Shown here piece after piece: positions 1 to 7,375 of a stretch of DNA of 40,589 bases. Below the pieces are notes generated by a model. It was not told where the DNA came from, searched no databases, and saw nothing but the letters and a program-made list of their open reading frames with translations. The DNA comes from Lewinella cohaerens DSM 23179 (lineage in GTDB: Bacteria; Bacteroidota; Bacteroidia; Chitinophagales; Saprospiraceae). The stretch spans positions 47,469-88,057 of the forward strand of contig NZ_KB903535.1 of NCBI RefSeq assembly GCF_000379805.1. The letters are read 5' to 3'. Each line of letters begins with the position of its first letter. Within the stretch, counting starts at the first letter, position 1. The position numbers and the translations under genes are program-made.

Positions 1-1
1 G

Positions 2-1879
2 TATCGCGAAGCCAAGCACATGAAAGCACCTACCTTTTCCAAAAAAGGCCAAGAGGTTTGCTTCTGTAGCATCGGTGATGCCAGTACCAGCGAGGGTGCA
101 TTTTGGGAAAGTCTCAATGCGGCAGGCGTACTACAGATTCCCTTAGCAGTAACCGTGGCTGACGACGGCTACGGTATCTCTGTACCCACCGAATACCAAA
201 CCATCAAGGGAAGTATCAGTGCAGCGCTTGCAGGTTTTGCCGCCGAAGAGGACCAAGACGGCATGGCCATTCATCGCGTCAAAGGTTGGGACTATCCTGC
301 GCTTTGCGAAGTTTACACCAAAGGTATCGAACAAGTCCGCGACGAGCACCAACCAGCACTGTTTCATGTAGAAGAACTGACCCAACCACAAGGTCATTCC
401 ACCTCTGGATCACACGAACGCTACAAGAGCGACGAGCGCCTGAAGTGGGAAAAAGAATACGACTGTAACCGACAATTCCGCCTGTGGATGCTGGCAACTG
501 AAATAGCAGAAGAAAAAGAGTTAGTCGACCTAGAAGCCAAGGCAAAAGCGGCTATCGCAGAAGCGAGAACCCGCGCCTGGGAAAATTTCCGCCACCCTAT
601 CAAGGCCCTACAAGACAAGCTCGGACAGGTCGTCCAAAGCTTAGCTGCCAGTACCGCAAAAGATCAATACCTCAAAGAGCTGACGCAACTGCGTACACCC
701 AGCCGTTCGGAATTATTGAGTATCGCCCGCCGGTTACAATTTGCCTACCACGACCAGGAAACGCCCGAACTTACGCGCTTCATTAAGGAAGAAAAGCAGC
801 ACCTCCAACACCTTTATAGCAGTCACCACCTCAGCGAAAGCCCCAAGGCTGCACTCCGAGTACCTATGGTGCCCGCAACCTACCCCCAGCCTGCTGTTGA
901 GATCAATGGCTTTGAAGTCATCAATCGCTTTTTCGACCAAGCATTGGAGCGTATCCCCGAACTATATGTCTTTGGAGAAGACGTTGGTAAAATTGGCGGC
1001 GTCAACCAAGGCATGGCGGGCCTACAAGAAAAATACGGCGAGCACCGCGTCTTTGACACTGGCATTCGGGAATGGACCATCGTGGGACAAGCCATTGGTA
1101 TGGCCATGCGTGGCTTGCGGCCAGTAGCCGAGATCCAATACCTCGATTATCTGATTTACGCTTTTTCTCCTCTTTCCGATGATGCTGCTACCCTGCGGTG
1201 GCGCAGTAACGGTCTCCAGCAGGCCCCGCTCATCATTCGTACCCGTGGGCATCGCCTCGAAGGTATTTGGCACTCCGGTTCTCCTATGAGCGTATTGCTC
1301 GGAGGCTTGCGCGGAATGCACCTCTGTGTCCCTCGCAATATGGTGCAGGCCATCGGCATGTACAACACCCTATTGCAAGGTGACGACCCCGGCATTGTGA
1401 TTGAATGCCTCAACGGTTACCGACTAAAAGAAAGCCTGCCCGATAATCTCGACACCTTAACCGTACCGTTGGGCGTCCCTGAGACCATTCGGGAGGGTGC
1501 CGACCTCACCGTTGTCACTTACGGTTCCTGTATCCGAATCGTGGCCGAAGCAGCTAAAACATTGGCCCAAATGGGCGTAGACATCGAGATCGTTGATGTG
1601 CAAACCCTCTGGCCATTTGACCTTGAGCACCGCATCAGTGCCAGCTTGCGCAAGACCAACAGGCTGCTGGTCGTCGATGAAGATGTTCCCGGTGGTGCTG
1701 CCGCTTACATTATGCAACACATCCTCGAAGACCAGGGCGGGTACTTCCAACTAGACGCTACCCCAAGTACGCTGACGGGCACGGCTTATCGCCCCCCTTA
1801 TGGCGACGATGGCAACTACATCAGCAAGCCTAATGTAGAAGATGTCGTAGAGAAAGTGTTGACAATCGTTGCAGAGTAG
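2..1879 (+). CDS. Fused E1 alpha/beta subunit of a 2-oxoacid dehydrogenase (5' end outside window)
   Basis: Thiamine-pyrophosphate E1 component that decarboxylates a 2-oxoacid and passes the acyl group to a lipoyl E2. The frame is open to the left edge, so the ATG at 20 is internal and the N-terminal part is missing. Numbering from that ATG, the alpha-type half shows GDASTSEG (19-26) and DDGYGIS (48-54), which are the TPP/Mg site. The beta-type half begins near residue 295 with GEDVG (319-323) carrying the active-site Glu, and ends with the transketolase C-terminal domain. Alpha and beta halves fused in one chain are common in Bacteroidota. The substrate (branched-chain 2-oxoacid, pyruvate or other) cannot be decided, and no E2 or E3 gene is in the window. 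Certain as a family, unsure of substrate. Confidence 0.9.
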   Translation, partial: YREAKHMKAPTFSKKGQEVCFCSIGDASTSEGAFWESLNAAGVLQIPLAVTVADDGYGISVPTEYQTIKGSISAALAGFAAEEDQDGMAIHRVKGWDYPALCEVYTKGIEQVRDEHQPALFHVEELTQPQGHSTSGSHERYKSDERLKWEKEYDCNRQFRLWMLATEIAEEKELVDLEAKAKAAIAEARTRAWENFRHPIKALQDKLGQVVQSLAASTAKDQYLKELTQLRTPSRSELLSIARRLQFAYHDQETPELTRFIKEEKQHLQHLYSSHHLSESPKAALRVPMVPATYPQPAVEINGFEVINRFFDQALERIPELYVFGEDVGKIGGVNQGMAGLQEKYGEHRVFDTGIREWTIVGQAIGMAMRGLRPVAEIQYLDYLIYAFSPLSDDAATLRWRSNGLQQAPLIIRTRGHRLEGIWHSGSPMSVLLGGLRGMHLCVPRNMVQAIGMYNTLLQGDDPGIVIECLNGYRLKESLPDNLDTLTVPLGVPETIREGADLTVVTYGSCIRIVAEAAKTLAQMGVDIEIVDVQTLWPFDLEHRISASLRKTNRLLVVDEDVPGGAAAYIMQHILEDQGGYFQLDATPSTLTGTAYRPPYGDDGNYISKPNVEDVVEKVLTIVAE

Positions 1880-1889
1880 TACTCGCTCA

Positions 1890-2050
1890 GGTGCTTGGCT
1901 GGTCATTATTTGGGCGTATCCCCTCCGCTGAGCTACGGGGTCGCTACGTTGCAGGGCGCGTTATTCACTTGGCCCCTTCCCTGCGGTCGGGGCTGGTGCT
2001 GCGCACCACCCTTTCACATCGCTTACGCAATGCCCCCAATTCGTCTAACC
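1890..2050. other. GC-rich non-coding island between two + genes
   Basis: This stretch between the E1 gene and the next gene is richer in G and C than its surroundings and holds short self-complementary words such as CCCCTCCGC with GCTACGGGG, and CCCTGCGGTCGGGG. An open frame crosses it but resembles no protein and overlaps the real gene at 2064. It looks like the GC-rich intergenic repeats scattered in some Bacteroidota genomes; that identity is inference. Confidence 0.35.
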
Positions 2051-2063
2051 TAAACCAACAATT

Positions 2064-2480
2064 ATGGAAGCCCACTACCAACTTACCAACGAGCAGTTTA
2101 GCCAACAATTTGCCGACTGTACCTTACCTCCGCAGTGGTTTAGCCATACGGCCCACTTGCGGTTAGCCTATATTCTTCTACAGCAACACCCTTTGGAGGA
2201 AGCCCGCCAGTTAATGTGTTCCCAAATTCAAACGTTCGACCAAACGTTCGGAGATGGCACCAAGTATCACCGTACCCTTACCGAAGCCTCCATACAGGTC
2301 GTTTGGCATTTCATGAGTAAAAGCACCACGACGACCTTCCCGGAATTATTAACCGAATTCCCGCGATTAGTAGACAACTTCAAGGGCTTGCTCCTGACGC
2401 ATTACAGACCGGAGACTTTATTTCCACCACCCGCCAACACCGTCTATCAGCAACCGGACCTGTTGGTGTTTCCTGCCTGA
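2064..2480 (+). CDS. Small conserved protein of unknown function, 138 aa
   Basis: Soluble protein with no signal peptide or membrane segment. It contains a HTAHLRLAYILLQQHP motif (about 29-44), a following segment around KYHRTLTEASIQ (about 71-82) and a C-terminal LFPP/LLVFP patch. I recognise the pattern as a small uncharacterised bacterial family with conserved His residues in a HTAHL...YHxT arrangement, but I know no function. The ATG at 2064 is chosen because the reading frame upstream lies in non-coding GC-rich sequence. The gene stands alone, 184 bases after the E1 gene, and a dispersed repeat starts directly at its stop codon. Confidence 0.75.
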   Translation: MEAHYQLTNEQFSQQFADCTLPPQWFSHTAHLRLAYILLQQHPLEEARQLMCSQIQTFDQTFGDGTKYHRTLTEASIQVVWHFMSKSTTTTFPELLTEFPRLVDNFKGLLLTHYRPETLFPPPANTVYQQPDLLVFPA

Positions 2481-2586
2481 TTTTTTTTGAACCACCAAAG
2501 GCACTTAAGGGGTTTTCTTGAACCATGTAAGGGATTATAAAGACATGTAAGATGGGATGCTCGGTAAGTTAATTCACGATTTCAAC
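2481..2586 (+). repeat. Dispersed intergenic repeat, copy 1
   Basis: A T-run, then GAACCACCAAAGGCACTTAA, then a second T-rich stretch, TTGAACCATGTAAGGGATTA and an AAGATGGGAT segment, ending in a TAAGTTAATTCACGATTTC tail. The same order of blocks recurs at 2594 and 3647. It starts immediately after the stop of the gene at 2064-2480. Confidence 0.8.
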
Positions 2587-2593
2587 CATGCCT

Positions 2594-2671
2594 TTCTGAA
2601 CCACCAAAGGCACTTAAGAATGTTTTTTCTGAACCATGTAAGGGATTACAAGGGCATATAAGATGGGATAT
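2594..2671 (+). repeat. Dispersed intergenic repeat, copy 2
   Basis: Nearly the same blocks as copy 1: CTGAACCACCAAAGGCACTT, a T-run, CTGAACCATGTAAGGGATTA and CATATAAGATGGGAT. The tail seen in copies 1 and 3 is absent. The remaining sequence to 2782 holds no gene or other signal that I can support. Confidence 0.8.
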
Positions 2672-2782
2672 AGGTTGACTTTGGCAAAATCTAATCCTCA
2701 TACCAAATACCCAGTACCTAATACCGTGAGGCTTGCCTTGCACAAACACCACTTTAAAGTCCCACACAGGCAAGTTTCCCTA

Positions 2783-3592
2783 TCACCCTTCAAACTTAGG
2801 GCTTCGTTTTTCCATATTTGCCGAAAAAGCTTCGACCAGATCATTGGAGAAAAACATAGAAGCATTCCAGGCCGTCATGTAGTTGAGGGATTCTGCTACG
2901 GTGTGATCACGCGAATAGAGCAGTATCTCTTTGGTACCACGTATGCAAAGTGGAGATTTTGAAGCGATAGTCGCAGCAAGTTCCTGCACCCCTTTCCGGA
3001 GATCTTCTTGACTGGTATAGGTTCGGTTACAAAGGCCAATGGTCGCAGCTTCTGTTCCGGGTACATTGCGGCCGGTATAGGCCATTTCGGCAACAATCCC
3101 CGGCTGCAAAATCTTAGGTAAACGCTGCAAGGTGCCAATATCAGCCACCAAACCCAAGTCGATTTCCTTGATAGAAAAATAGGCATCCTCCGTACAGTAG
3201 CGCATATCACAAGCGGCCACAATATCCACTCCCCCACCAATACAAGCACCGTGAATGGCGGCGATCACCGGTTTACGGCATTCCTCGATGGCAGAGATCG
3301 CATTTTGCAATTTGAAGATAAACCCGCGCAGTGCCTCACGCTTACGCCCTTCGCAAGAGATGGTATTAAAGCGTTGCAGGTTCATCAATACGGTGAGGTC
3401 GATCCCTGCACAAAAATTGCGGCCTTCTCCCTGTAGGATAATTACCCTTACTTCAGGATTCTCGTGTAACTCACGAAAAATAACGGGCATCTCCTCCCAA
3501 GCCTTTTCATGAAGCGCGTTGGCCTTATCCGGCCGATTGAAGCTAACTGTGGCGATATGCTGATCGATGTGAACGAGGAAAGAGGTATACAT
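2783..3592 (-). CDS. ECH1-type delta(3,5)-delta(2,4)-dienoyl-CoA isomerase (crotonase fold), 269 aa
   Basis: Crotonase-superfamily enzyme of unsaturated fatty-acid beta-oxidation that shifts 3,5-dienoyl-CoA to 2,4-dienoyl-CoA. The CoA/oxyanion-hole regions are CAGIDL (61-66) and IHGACIGGGVD (113-123). D123, E143 and D151 fall at the spacing of rat ECH1 Asp176, Glu196 and Asp204, and the ADIGTLQRLPK and LLYSRDHTVAESLNY stretches are ECH1-like rather than typical of plain enoyl-CoA hydratase. The open frame extends to 3703, but that part is the dispersed repeat, so the ATG at 3592 is the start. The gene lies 160 bases downstream of the lodB-like gene on the same strand, separated by repeat copy 3. 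A plain enoyl-CoA hydratase is the main alternative. Confidence 0.85.
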   Translation of the reverse strand: MYTSFLVHIDQHIATVSFNRPDKANALHEKAWEEMPVIFRELHENPEVRVIILQGEGRNFCAGIDLTVLMNLQRFNTISCEGRKREALRGFIFKLQNAISAIEECRKPVIAAIHGACIGGGVDIVAACDMRYCTEDAYFSIKEIDLGLVADIGTLQRLPKILQPGIVAEMAYTGRNVPGTEAATIGLCNRTYTSQEDLRKGVQELAATIASKSPLCIRGTKEILLYSRDHTVAESLNYMTAWNASMFFSNDLVEAFSANMEKRSPKFEG

Positions 3593-3620
3593 TTGACAAT
3601 CTGTATTTGGTGGTGAAGGG

Positions 3621-3744
3621 GTTATTTTTGAATTATCTAAGGTATATTTTTTTGAACCACCGAAGGCATCTAAGGATGTTTTTTCTGAACCATGTAAGGG
3701 CATATAAGATGGAATCTTAGATAAGTTAAATTCACGAATTTAAC
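3621..3744 (+). repeat. Dispersed intergenic repeat, copy 3
   Basis: Contains GAACCACCGAAGGCATCTAA, CTGAACCATGTAAGGGCATA, AAGATGGAAT and the TAAGTTAAATTCACGAATTT tail, matching copy 1 block by block. A weaker half-unit (TTTTTGAATTATCTAAGG) precedes it. It fills the gap between the isomerase gene and the lodB-like gene. Confidence 0.75.
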
Positions 3745-3752
3745 AGGAGAGA

Positions 3753-4850
3753 TCACCAATAAATACTATCCGGGAACCGCCGCTCGCTTTGGTACAATTG
3801 CCTCCGTTGTTGAGCATATTGGTAAAAGGTAGCGGTGAGCACTGCATCGTAGCTGGCAAAAGCATCTGCTAGACCATCTTGGTTTCCTTTAATAGCCTTT
3901 ATGGCATCTCGGGCTGTCACCAGGGCCATCGTGATTCCGTGCGAGGAGACGGGGTCGAGGGTGAGGGCAGCATCTCCGATAGCCACCCAACCAGGCCCGT
4001 AAAAGTTTTCCAACCGACTGCTATCTGCTGCTACAAAGCGCGGGGAAGTTAGTACACCGTTGGTCTTTGCTATCCGCGCTGCGGTGGATGGTGCATTCGC
4101 ATAAAGTGCCTCCCAGCCTGCCTCAGTACCCCATGCTTGTCTAGTTTCTTTTCCGGGGCGACAGAAAAAAGCAGTGGATAAGCGGTCACCAGGTATTTGG
4201 GCGGTATACCACCAACCATTGGGCGTAGTTTCAATTAACCCGGTGCTATCCGAGAAATCAGGGGGCGTTTTCAGAAAGCGGATTAAGGCGAGTTGCTGAT
4301 GCTCATACAAGCGGTCGATACCTTGCCGGCGGGCCAACCATGCATTTCGGCCACTGGCATCAATAATAAAGTCAAATGTTTTTTGCGCATTTTGCTGGTT
4401 TGCTGCCTGCCAAGTAACTTGCCATTTGTCTACGCCAAGGGTTGCTTCTTGCAGTACAGCTCCTTCGATGAAGGTAGCACCGCCATCAATTGCCTTTCGT
4501 AATAATTGTTGTTCAAACATCTGCCGATCCAGGTGCCAACCATGCCCTAGCGGATGCACCAGGTAATCACGATGAACGACCTTATCACTTCCCCATCGGG
4601 ATTGAATACCATAAGTGGGCAAGTGAGGAGCCTTCTGAAAGTCCTCCCAAATAGCTAAATTCTGTAGCAAAGGCTGAATAGTCGGAGGCAGGCTCTCTCC
4701 TACTCTCGGTTGAGTTTGTTCTGCTACAAACAAATCAGACCGGCGGTCAAGCAAGCTCACCTCCCAACCTTGCTGGGAAGCGAAAATGGCTGCTGCTGTA
4801 CCCGCCGGTCCGGCGCCAATAATCAGTATTTTAAAAGTTGTTACCGCCAT
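3753..4850 (-). CDS. lodB: LodB-like FAD-dependent oxidoreductase, probable maturase of the CTQ oxidase
   Basis: Flavoprotein of the NAD(P)/FAD monooxygenase/halogenase-like type, 365 aa. The N-terminus has the dinucleotide-binding ILIIGAGPAGTAAA (GxGxxG at 12-17) and the ED/R-type end of strand 2 (LLDRRSD). A later GWVAIGDAALTLDP motif is the second FAD contact. Its start codon overlaps the 3' end of the LodA-like gene by 10 bases, which implies translational coupling. In the characterised lodAB and goxAB pairs the B protein is needed to build the cysteine tryptophylquinone cofactor in the A protein, so the same role is inferred here. No signal peptide is seen, so it should act in the cytoplasm before any export of its partner. 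Confidence 0.85.
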   Translation of the reverse strand: MAVTTFKILIIGAGPAGTAAAIFASQQGWEVSLLDRRSDLFVAEQTQPRVGESLPPTIQPLLQNLAIWEDFQKAPHLPTYGIQSRWGSDKVVHRDYLVHPLGHGWHLDRQMFEQQLLRKAIDGGATFIEGAVLQEATLGVDKWQVTWQAANQQNAQKTFDFIIDASGRNAWLARRQGIDRLYEHQQLALIRFLKTPPDFSDSTGLIETTPNGWWYTAQIPGDRLSTAFFCRPGKETRQAWGTEAGWEALYANAPSTAARIAKTNGVLTSPRFVAADSSRLENFYGPGWVAIGDAALTLDPVSSHGITMALVTARDAIKAIKGNQDGLADAFASYDAVLTATFYQYAQQRRQLYQSERRFPDSIYW

Positions 4851-6808
4851 TTACGGGGATTCATATCTACCCAGTCTGGTCTTTCGTTATCAGTAGATGG
4901 AGCAGCATCCAACGATCTGCTGGCCATAGGCTGCGGCTCTTCTTTTACCGATCGGCCCGTTTCTACCCATACTTCTTTAGGAAACAGCTGATCATCAGCA
5001 TCTAGTTCGCGCTTGAGGATAATGCCAATTTTATACCACTCTTCCGTAAACTTGGTTACGCCCTTCATACGGTCGGCGATGGAGCTACCGCCAGGTTTCA
5101 TACTTCCATCTTCATTGTAAATAAAGCCTCGTAACCACTTCTTCCTGCTACTGGGGCCGAAGGCTGTAAACTTATCATCAACGCTGCTTTCTTGATCGTT
5201 CAAGGTAGCAAAGTCATCTTCCGAAAGTACGTCATTGGGCACACGTGCAGGCCAGAAGGTCGGCAAATATTCCCCTGCATACGTCCGATATGCAGACAGG
5301 CAACTAGAGGTATCTGATTGCCAAGGTACTGCCATCCATTTCGTTAAATCTCCGGGTGAGCTACCATCCAACGGGCCATTCGGTTCATGAATTACACTGT
5401 TACTGATAGCATACCCAAAATCTTCTTTAGGCGTTTTCCGGCGCTTGATACGAAAAGGGTCATCACCACTGTACATAATAGCATGCCGCATAGGCCATGT
5501 GAATTCACAACCGGGGTGAAAGGGACCACCTAAGGTTTCTTCCAATGCAGCTTCTGTCAGGCCATTGGCTTGTTCCGCCGGAGTCATTTCTTCCCACTTG
5601 CGGTGGTGCGGTCGAGGTTCTACTACGAAGTTCCCTTGGGCCCACTGCTCCAGGTAATCGTATTTCAGCTGGGTGATAGCAAACCAGGCACGCGGATTCG
5701 TGGATTTGATATTAAATGTCACACCGTCGCCGTAAAGTGGTGGCCAAGCTGCTGGTTCTAGTTTTTCATAAGCAGGGTTGCGAAATGATTCAAAAATGAC
5801 CTGCCGAAAAGGGCGATTTTTATCGCTGGCATCAATCAGTCGTTCGATCACTTGCTCACTTTCAAAATCATAGGCGCTGCCCCAACCAAAGTCACGACTT
5901 ACGCCTGCATTTACCCATTGGTTCTCCGTCAATTGCTTGAGGGTAGGATAAATATCCGTATAAAAAGAAGGGCAATCTTTTTTCACACCAGGGTGTATTC
6001 TACTTGCTACATCCTCCAAAAGTTCGTAACCAGTAGAAAAAGCCTGCACTCCTACCGCATAATTTGGTGGAGCAGTAAGTACCCAAGCCCCTTTAGCGTC
6101 AAGCTCTCGGCCATCGGGCAAGCTCACTTTAGCATCTACAGGACCATCAGAAGTATCGTCGTGCCAGCCTTGGTTATTGGCAAATGTCGTCAATGGTGCA
6201 GGCTTTTCCCGAAAGGAATCTGATTTGCCTCGGCCTCCTAAAAAGAGGAGCCGCCCTTGGTCATCGGTACGTAACTCGCCCAGATAAACTTCCTTTTCGA
6301 TATGGCCAATAGTTCCTTTAAAGTGATATCGCGCTCCATCAGGGTTGGTGTTACGACCAGTAATGTGCTGAGCGCGTGCTTCAATCATCAGTTGCTTGCG
6401 ACCTTCGCATTCGTAGTCCGGATTTCTCCGCAAGCTTAGCACTTCAGGGCCACCAGGTGTAGGGTTACCACTTTCGTCGTATTCTCCTTTAGCAGTGGGC
6501 GTATCAAGAGCAATATCAAAATTATACCAAGAAGCTTTCTTATTAGCGACGTCTACCCGCCAATCAATCTTCACGCCATGGTCTTCGTTCAGTTCGCCTA
6601 GGAAGTTTCCATCCTTATCAAGGCCGTAAACGAAAAACTTTGCAGCCTGACGCTTGATCCGGCCCTGTTCGTCACGAAAATCATCTTTGTCTTTGGCAGT
6701 CTGCCCGGGAATGGTAGGCCCCACAAAATATTCGTCAGGGGCATTTCCTACCCTCGCAATACCGATAGCCGGATAGATGGCCACCGTGTCTATTTTTTTT
6801 AAATCCAT
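4841..6808 (-). CDS. lodA: LodA/GoxA-family quinoprotein amino-acid oxidase (CTQ enzyme), 655 aa
   Basis: Member of the L-lysine epsilon-oxidase/glycine oxidase family, which deaminates an amino acid and releases ammonia and hydrogen peroxide. The N-terminal IYPAIGIARVGNAP (11-24) is typical of the family. The cofactor region WMAVPWQSDTSSC has D499 and C503 at the same four-residue spacing as Asp512 and Cys516 of Marinomonas LodA. The Trp partner is probably W558 (RKKWLRG), with W519 (PTFWPARVPN) as the alternative. The frame runs open to 6868, but the ATG at 6808 gives the normal family N-terminus. There is no signal peptide; LodA itself is extracellular without a classical one. The substrate cannot be read from sequence. 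Possible roles are antimicrobial peroxide production in biofilms or amino-acid use. Confidence 0.88.
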   Translation of the reverse strand: MDLKKIDTVAIYPAIGIARVGNAPDEYFVGPTIPGQTAKDKDDFRDEQGRIKRQAAKFFVYGLDKDGNFLGELNEDHGVKIDWRVDVANKKASWYNFDIALDTPTAKGEYDESGNPTPGGPEVLSLRRNPDYECEGRKQLMIEARAQHITGRNTNPDGARYHFKGTIGHIEKEVYLGELRTDDQGRLLFLGGRGKSDSFREKPAPLTTFANNQGWHDDTSDGPVDAKVSLPDGRELDAKGAWVLTAPPNYAVGVQAFSTGYELLEDVASRIHPGVKKDCPSFYTDIYPTLKQLTENQWVNAGVSRDFGWGSAYDFESEQVIERLIDASDKNRPFRQVIFESFRNPAYEKLEPAAWPPLYGDGVTFNIKSTNPRAWFAITQLKYDYLEQWAQGNFVVEPRPHHRKWEEMTPAEQANGLTEAALEETLGGPFHPGCEFTWPMRHAIMYSGDDPFRIKRRKTPKEDFGYAISNSVIHEPNGPLDGSSPGDLTKWMAVPWQSDTSSCLSAYRTYAGEYLPTFWPARVPNDVLSEDDFATLNDQESSVDDKFTAFGPSSRKKWLRGFIYNEDGSMKPGGSSIADRMKGVTKFTEEWYKIGIILKRELDADDQLFPKEVWVETGRSVKEEPQPMASRSLDAAPSTDNERPDWVDMNPRKWR

Positions 6809-6848
6809 TTGAATATGAGTTATGGTGAACTTTAAAATACTACAGAAA

Positions 6849-6868
6849 GTGTACACGCTGGTGTACAC
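6849..6868. promoter_or_regulatory. Paired GTGTACAC palindromes, candidate operator of the lodAB operon
   Basis: Two perfect copies of the self-complementary octamer GTGTACAC (6849-6856 and 6861-6868) are separated by GCTG, which places the centres 12 bases apart, about one helical turn. They lie 41-60 bases upstream of the lodA ATG, where a dimeric regulator could act. No regulator gene is adjacent. The function is inferred from symmetry and position only. Confidence 0.4.
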
Positions 6869-6977
6869 CGAAAGAAAACACTACATTTTTAAGGGGAGAA
6901 AACAATGATGATCTAAGGTAGGTATCTTTTTGCAAAAGATCGACAACGGATTTAAACGAGCCTAGACTCTTGATGTG

Positions 6978-7020
6978 ATTTTTGAACCCCAAAAGAGATC
7001 ATAAGGAATTATAAGAAGGG
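6978..7020 (+). repeat. Dispersed intergenic repeat, degenerate copy 4
   Basis: TTTTTGAACCCCAAAAGAGA followed by TCATAAGGAATTATAAGAAG resembles the GAACCA/ATAAGGGATTATAA blocks of copies 1 and 2 with several changes. It lies in the 389-base gene-free gap between lodA and tRNA-Cys, which otherwise holds the operator-like site, hairpin copy 5 and the tRNA terminator. Confidence 0.5.
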
Positions 7021-7066
7021 GATATTTGCTAGGGTAGCAGCATGATTTCGCCCGACATGATGGGGT

Positions 7067-7120
7067 TTGAACCACCAAAGGCACCTAAGTTTTTTCCTTA
7101 AGTGCCTTTGGTGGTTTATT
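7067..7120. repeat. Dispersed repeat copy 5, arranged as an inverted pair (20-bp hairpin)
   Basis: The left arm at 7070-7089 (AACCACCAAAGGCACCTAAG) is complementary to the right arm at 7097-7116 with one mismatch and a short T-rich loop. Each arm is the first block of the dispersed repeat family, here in opposite orientations. The arm is followed by TATTTTT on +, so it could also end rightward transcripts, but no + gene ends here. Confidence 0.75.
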
Positions 7121-7152
7121 TTTCAACACCTCAGGAGAATCCAGTTAAAACG

Positions 7153-7189
7153 AAAAAAGCACAACAAACCGTGATGGTAAGTTGTGCTT
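7153..7189 (-). terminator. Rho-independent terminator of tRNA-Cys
   Basis: Stem 7157-7165 with 7181-7189 (AAGCACAAC/GTTGTGCTT), followed on the minus strand by a run of T (plus-strand A-run 7153-7158). It lies 9 bases beyond the tRNA 3' end. Confidence 0.75.
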
Positions 7190-7197
7190 AATGGTTG

Positions 7198-7268
7198 AGG
7201 TTGCGAGCGGATTCGAACCGCTGTACAAGGTTTTGCAGACCTTTGCCTAGCCACTCGGCCACGCAACC
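7198..7268 (-). tRNA. tRNA-Cys (anticodon GCA)
   Basis: 71-nt cloverleaf on the minus strand. The acceptor stem GGTTGCG pairs with CGCAACC; the D-arm is GGCCGAGTGGCTAGGC; the anticodon loop CTGCAAA carries GCA; the T-loop is GGTTCGAATCC. The discriminator base is U, as expected for tRNA-Cys. CCA is not encoded. It stands alone between lodA and the type IX cargo gene, with its own terminator. Confidence 0.95.
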
Positions 7269-7316
7269 ATTTCTTCTAAAACAACGCTAAAAAAGAGATG
7301 TTCTTCGAAGGGAACG

Positions 7317-7324
7317 CAAATATA
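7317..7324 (-). promoter_or_regulatory. Bacteroidota -7 element upstream of tRNA-Cys
   Basis: The minus strand reads TATATTTG, matching TAnnTTTG, about 49 bases upstream of the tRNA 5' end. No convincing -33 TTG is seen at the usual distance. Confidence 0.4.
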
Positions 7325-7375
7325 AAGCTTTCGTTATAATAATACGCTTTTTTGCAAAAAAAGTTCCGTCTTCGT

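Noticed and set aside
1891-2166. 91-aa plus frame over the GC-rich island
   Set aside because: Overlaps the better gene at 2064 in another frame and its sequence looks non-coding.
3593-3703. N-terminal extension of the isomerase frame
   Set aside because: The extra 37 residues are translated from the dispersed repeat; the crotonase domain starts at the ATG at 3592.
6809-6868. Longer start for the LodA-like protein
   Set aside because: It begins at a GTG inside the paired palindromes; the ATG at 6808 gives the family N-terminus.
7347-7363. CTTTTTTGCAAAAAAAG palindrome as terminator of the type IX cargo gene
   Set aside because: AT-only stem with no loop and no GC core; too weak to call.
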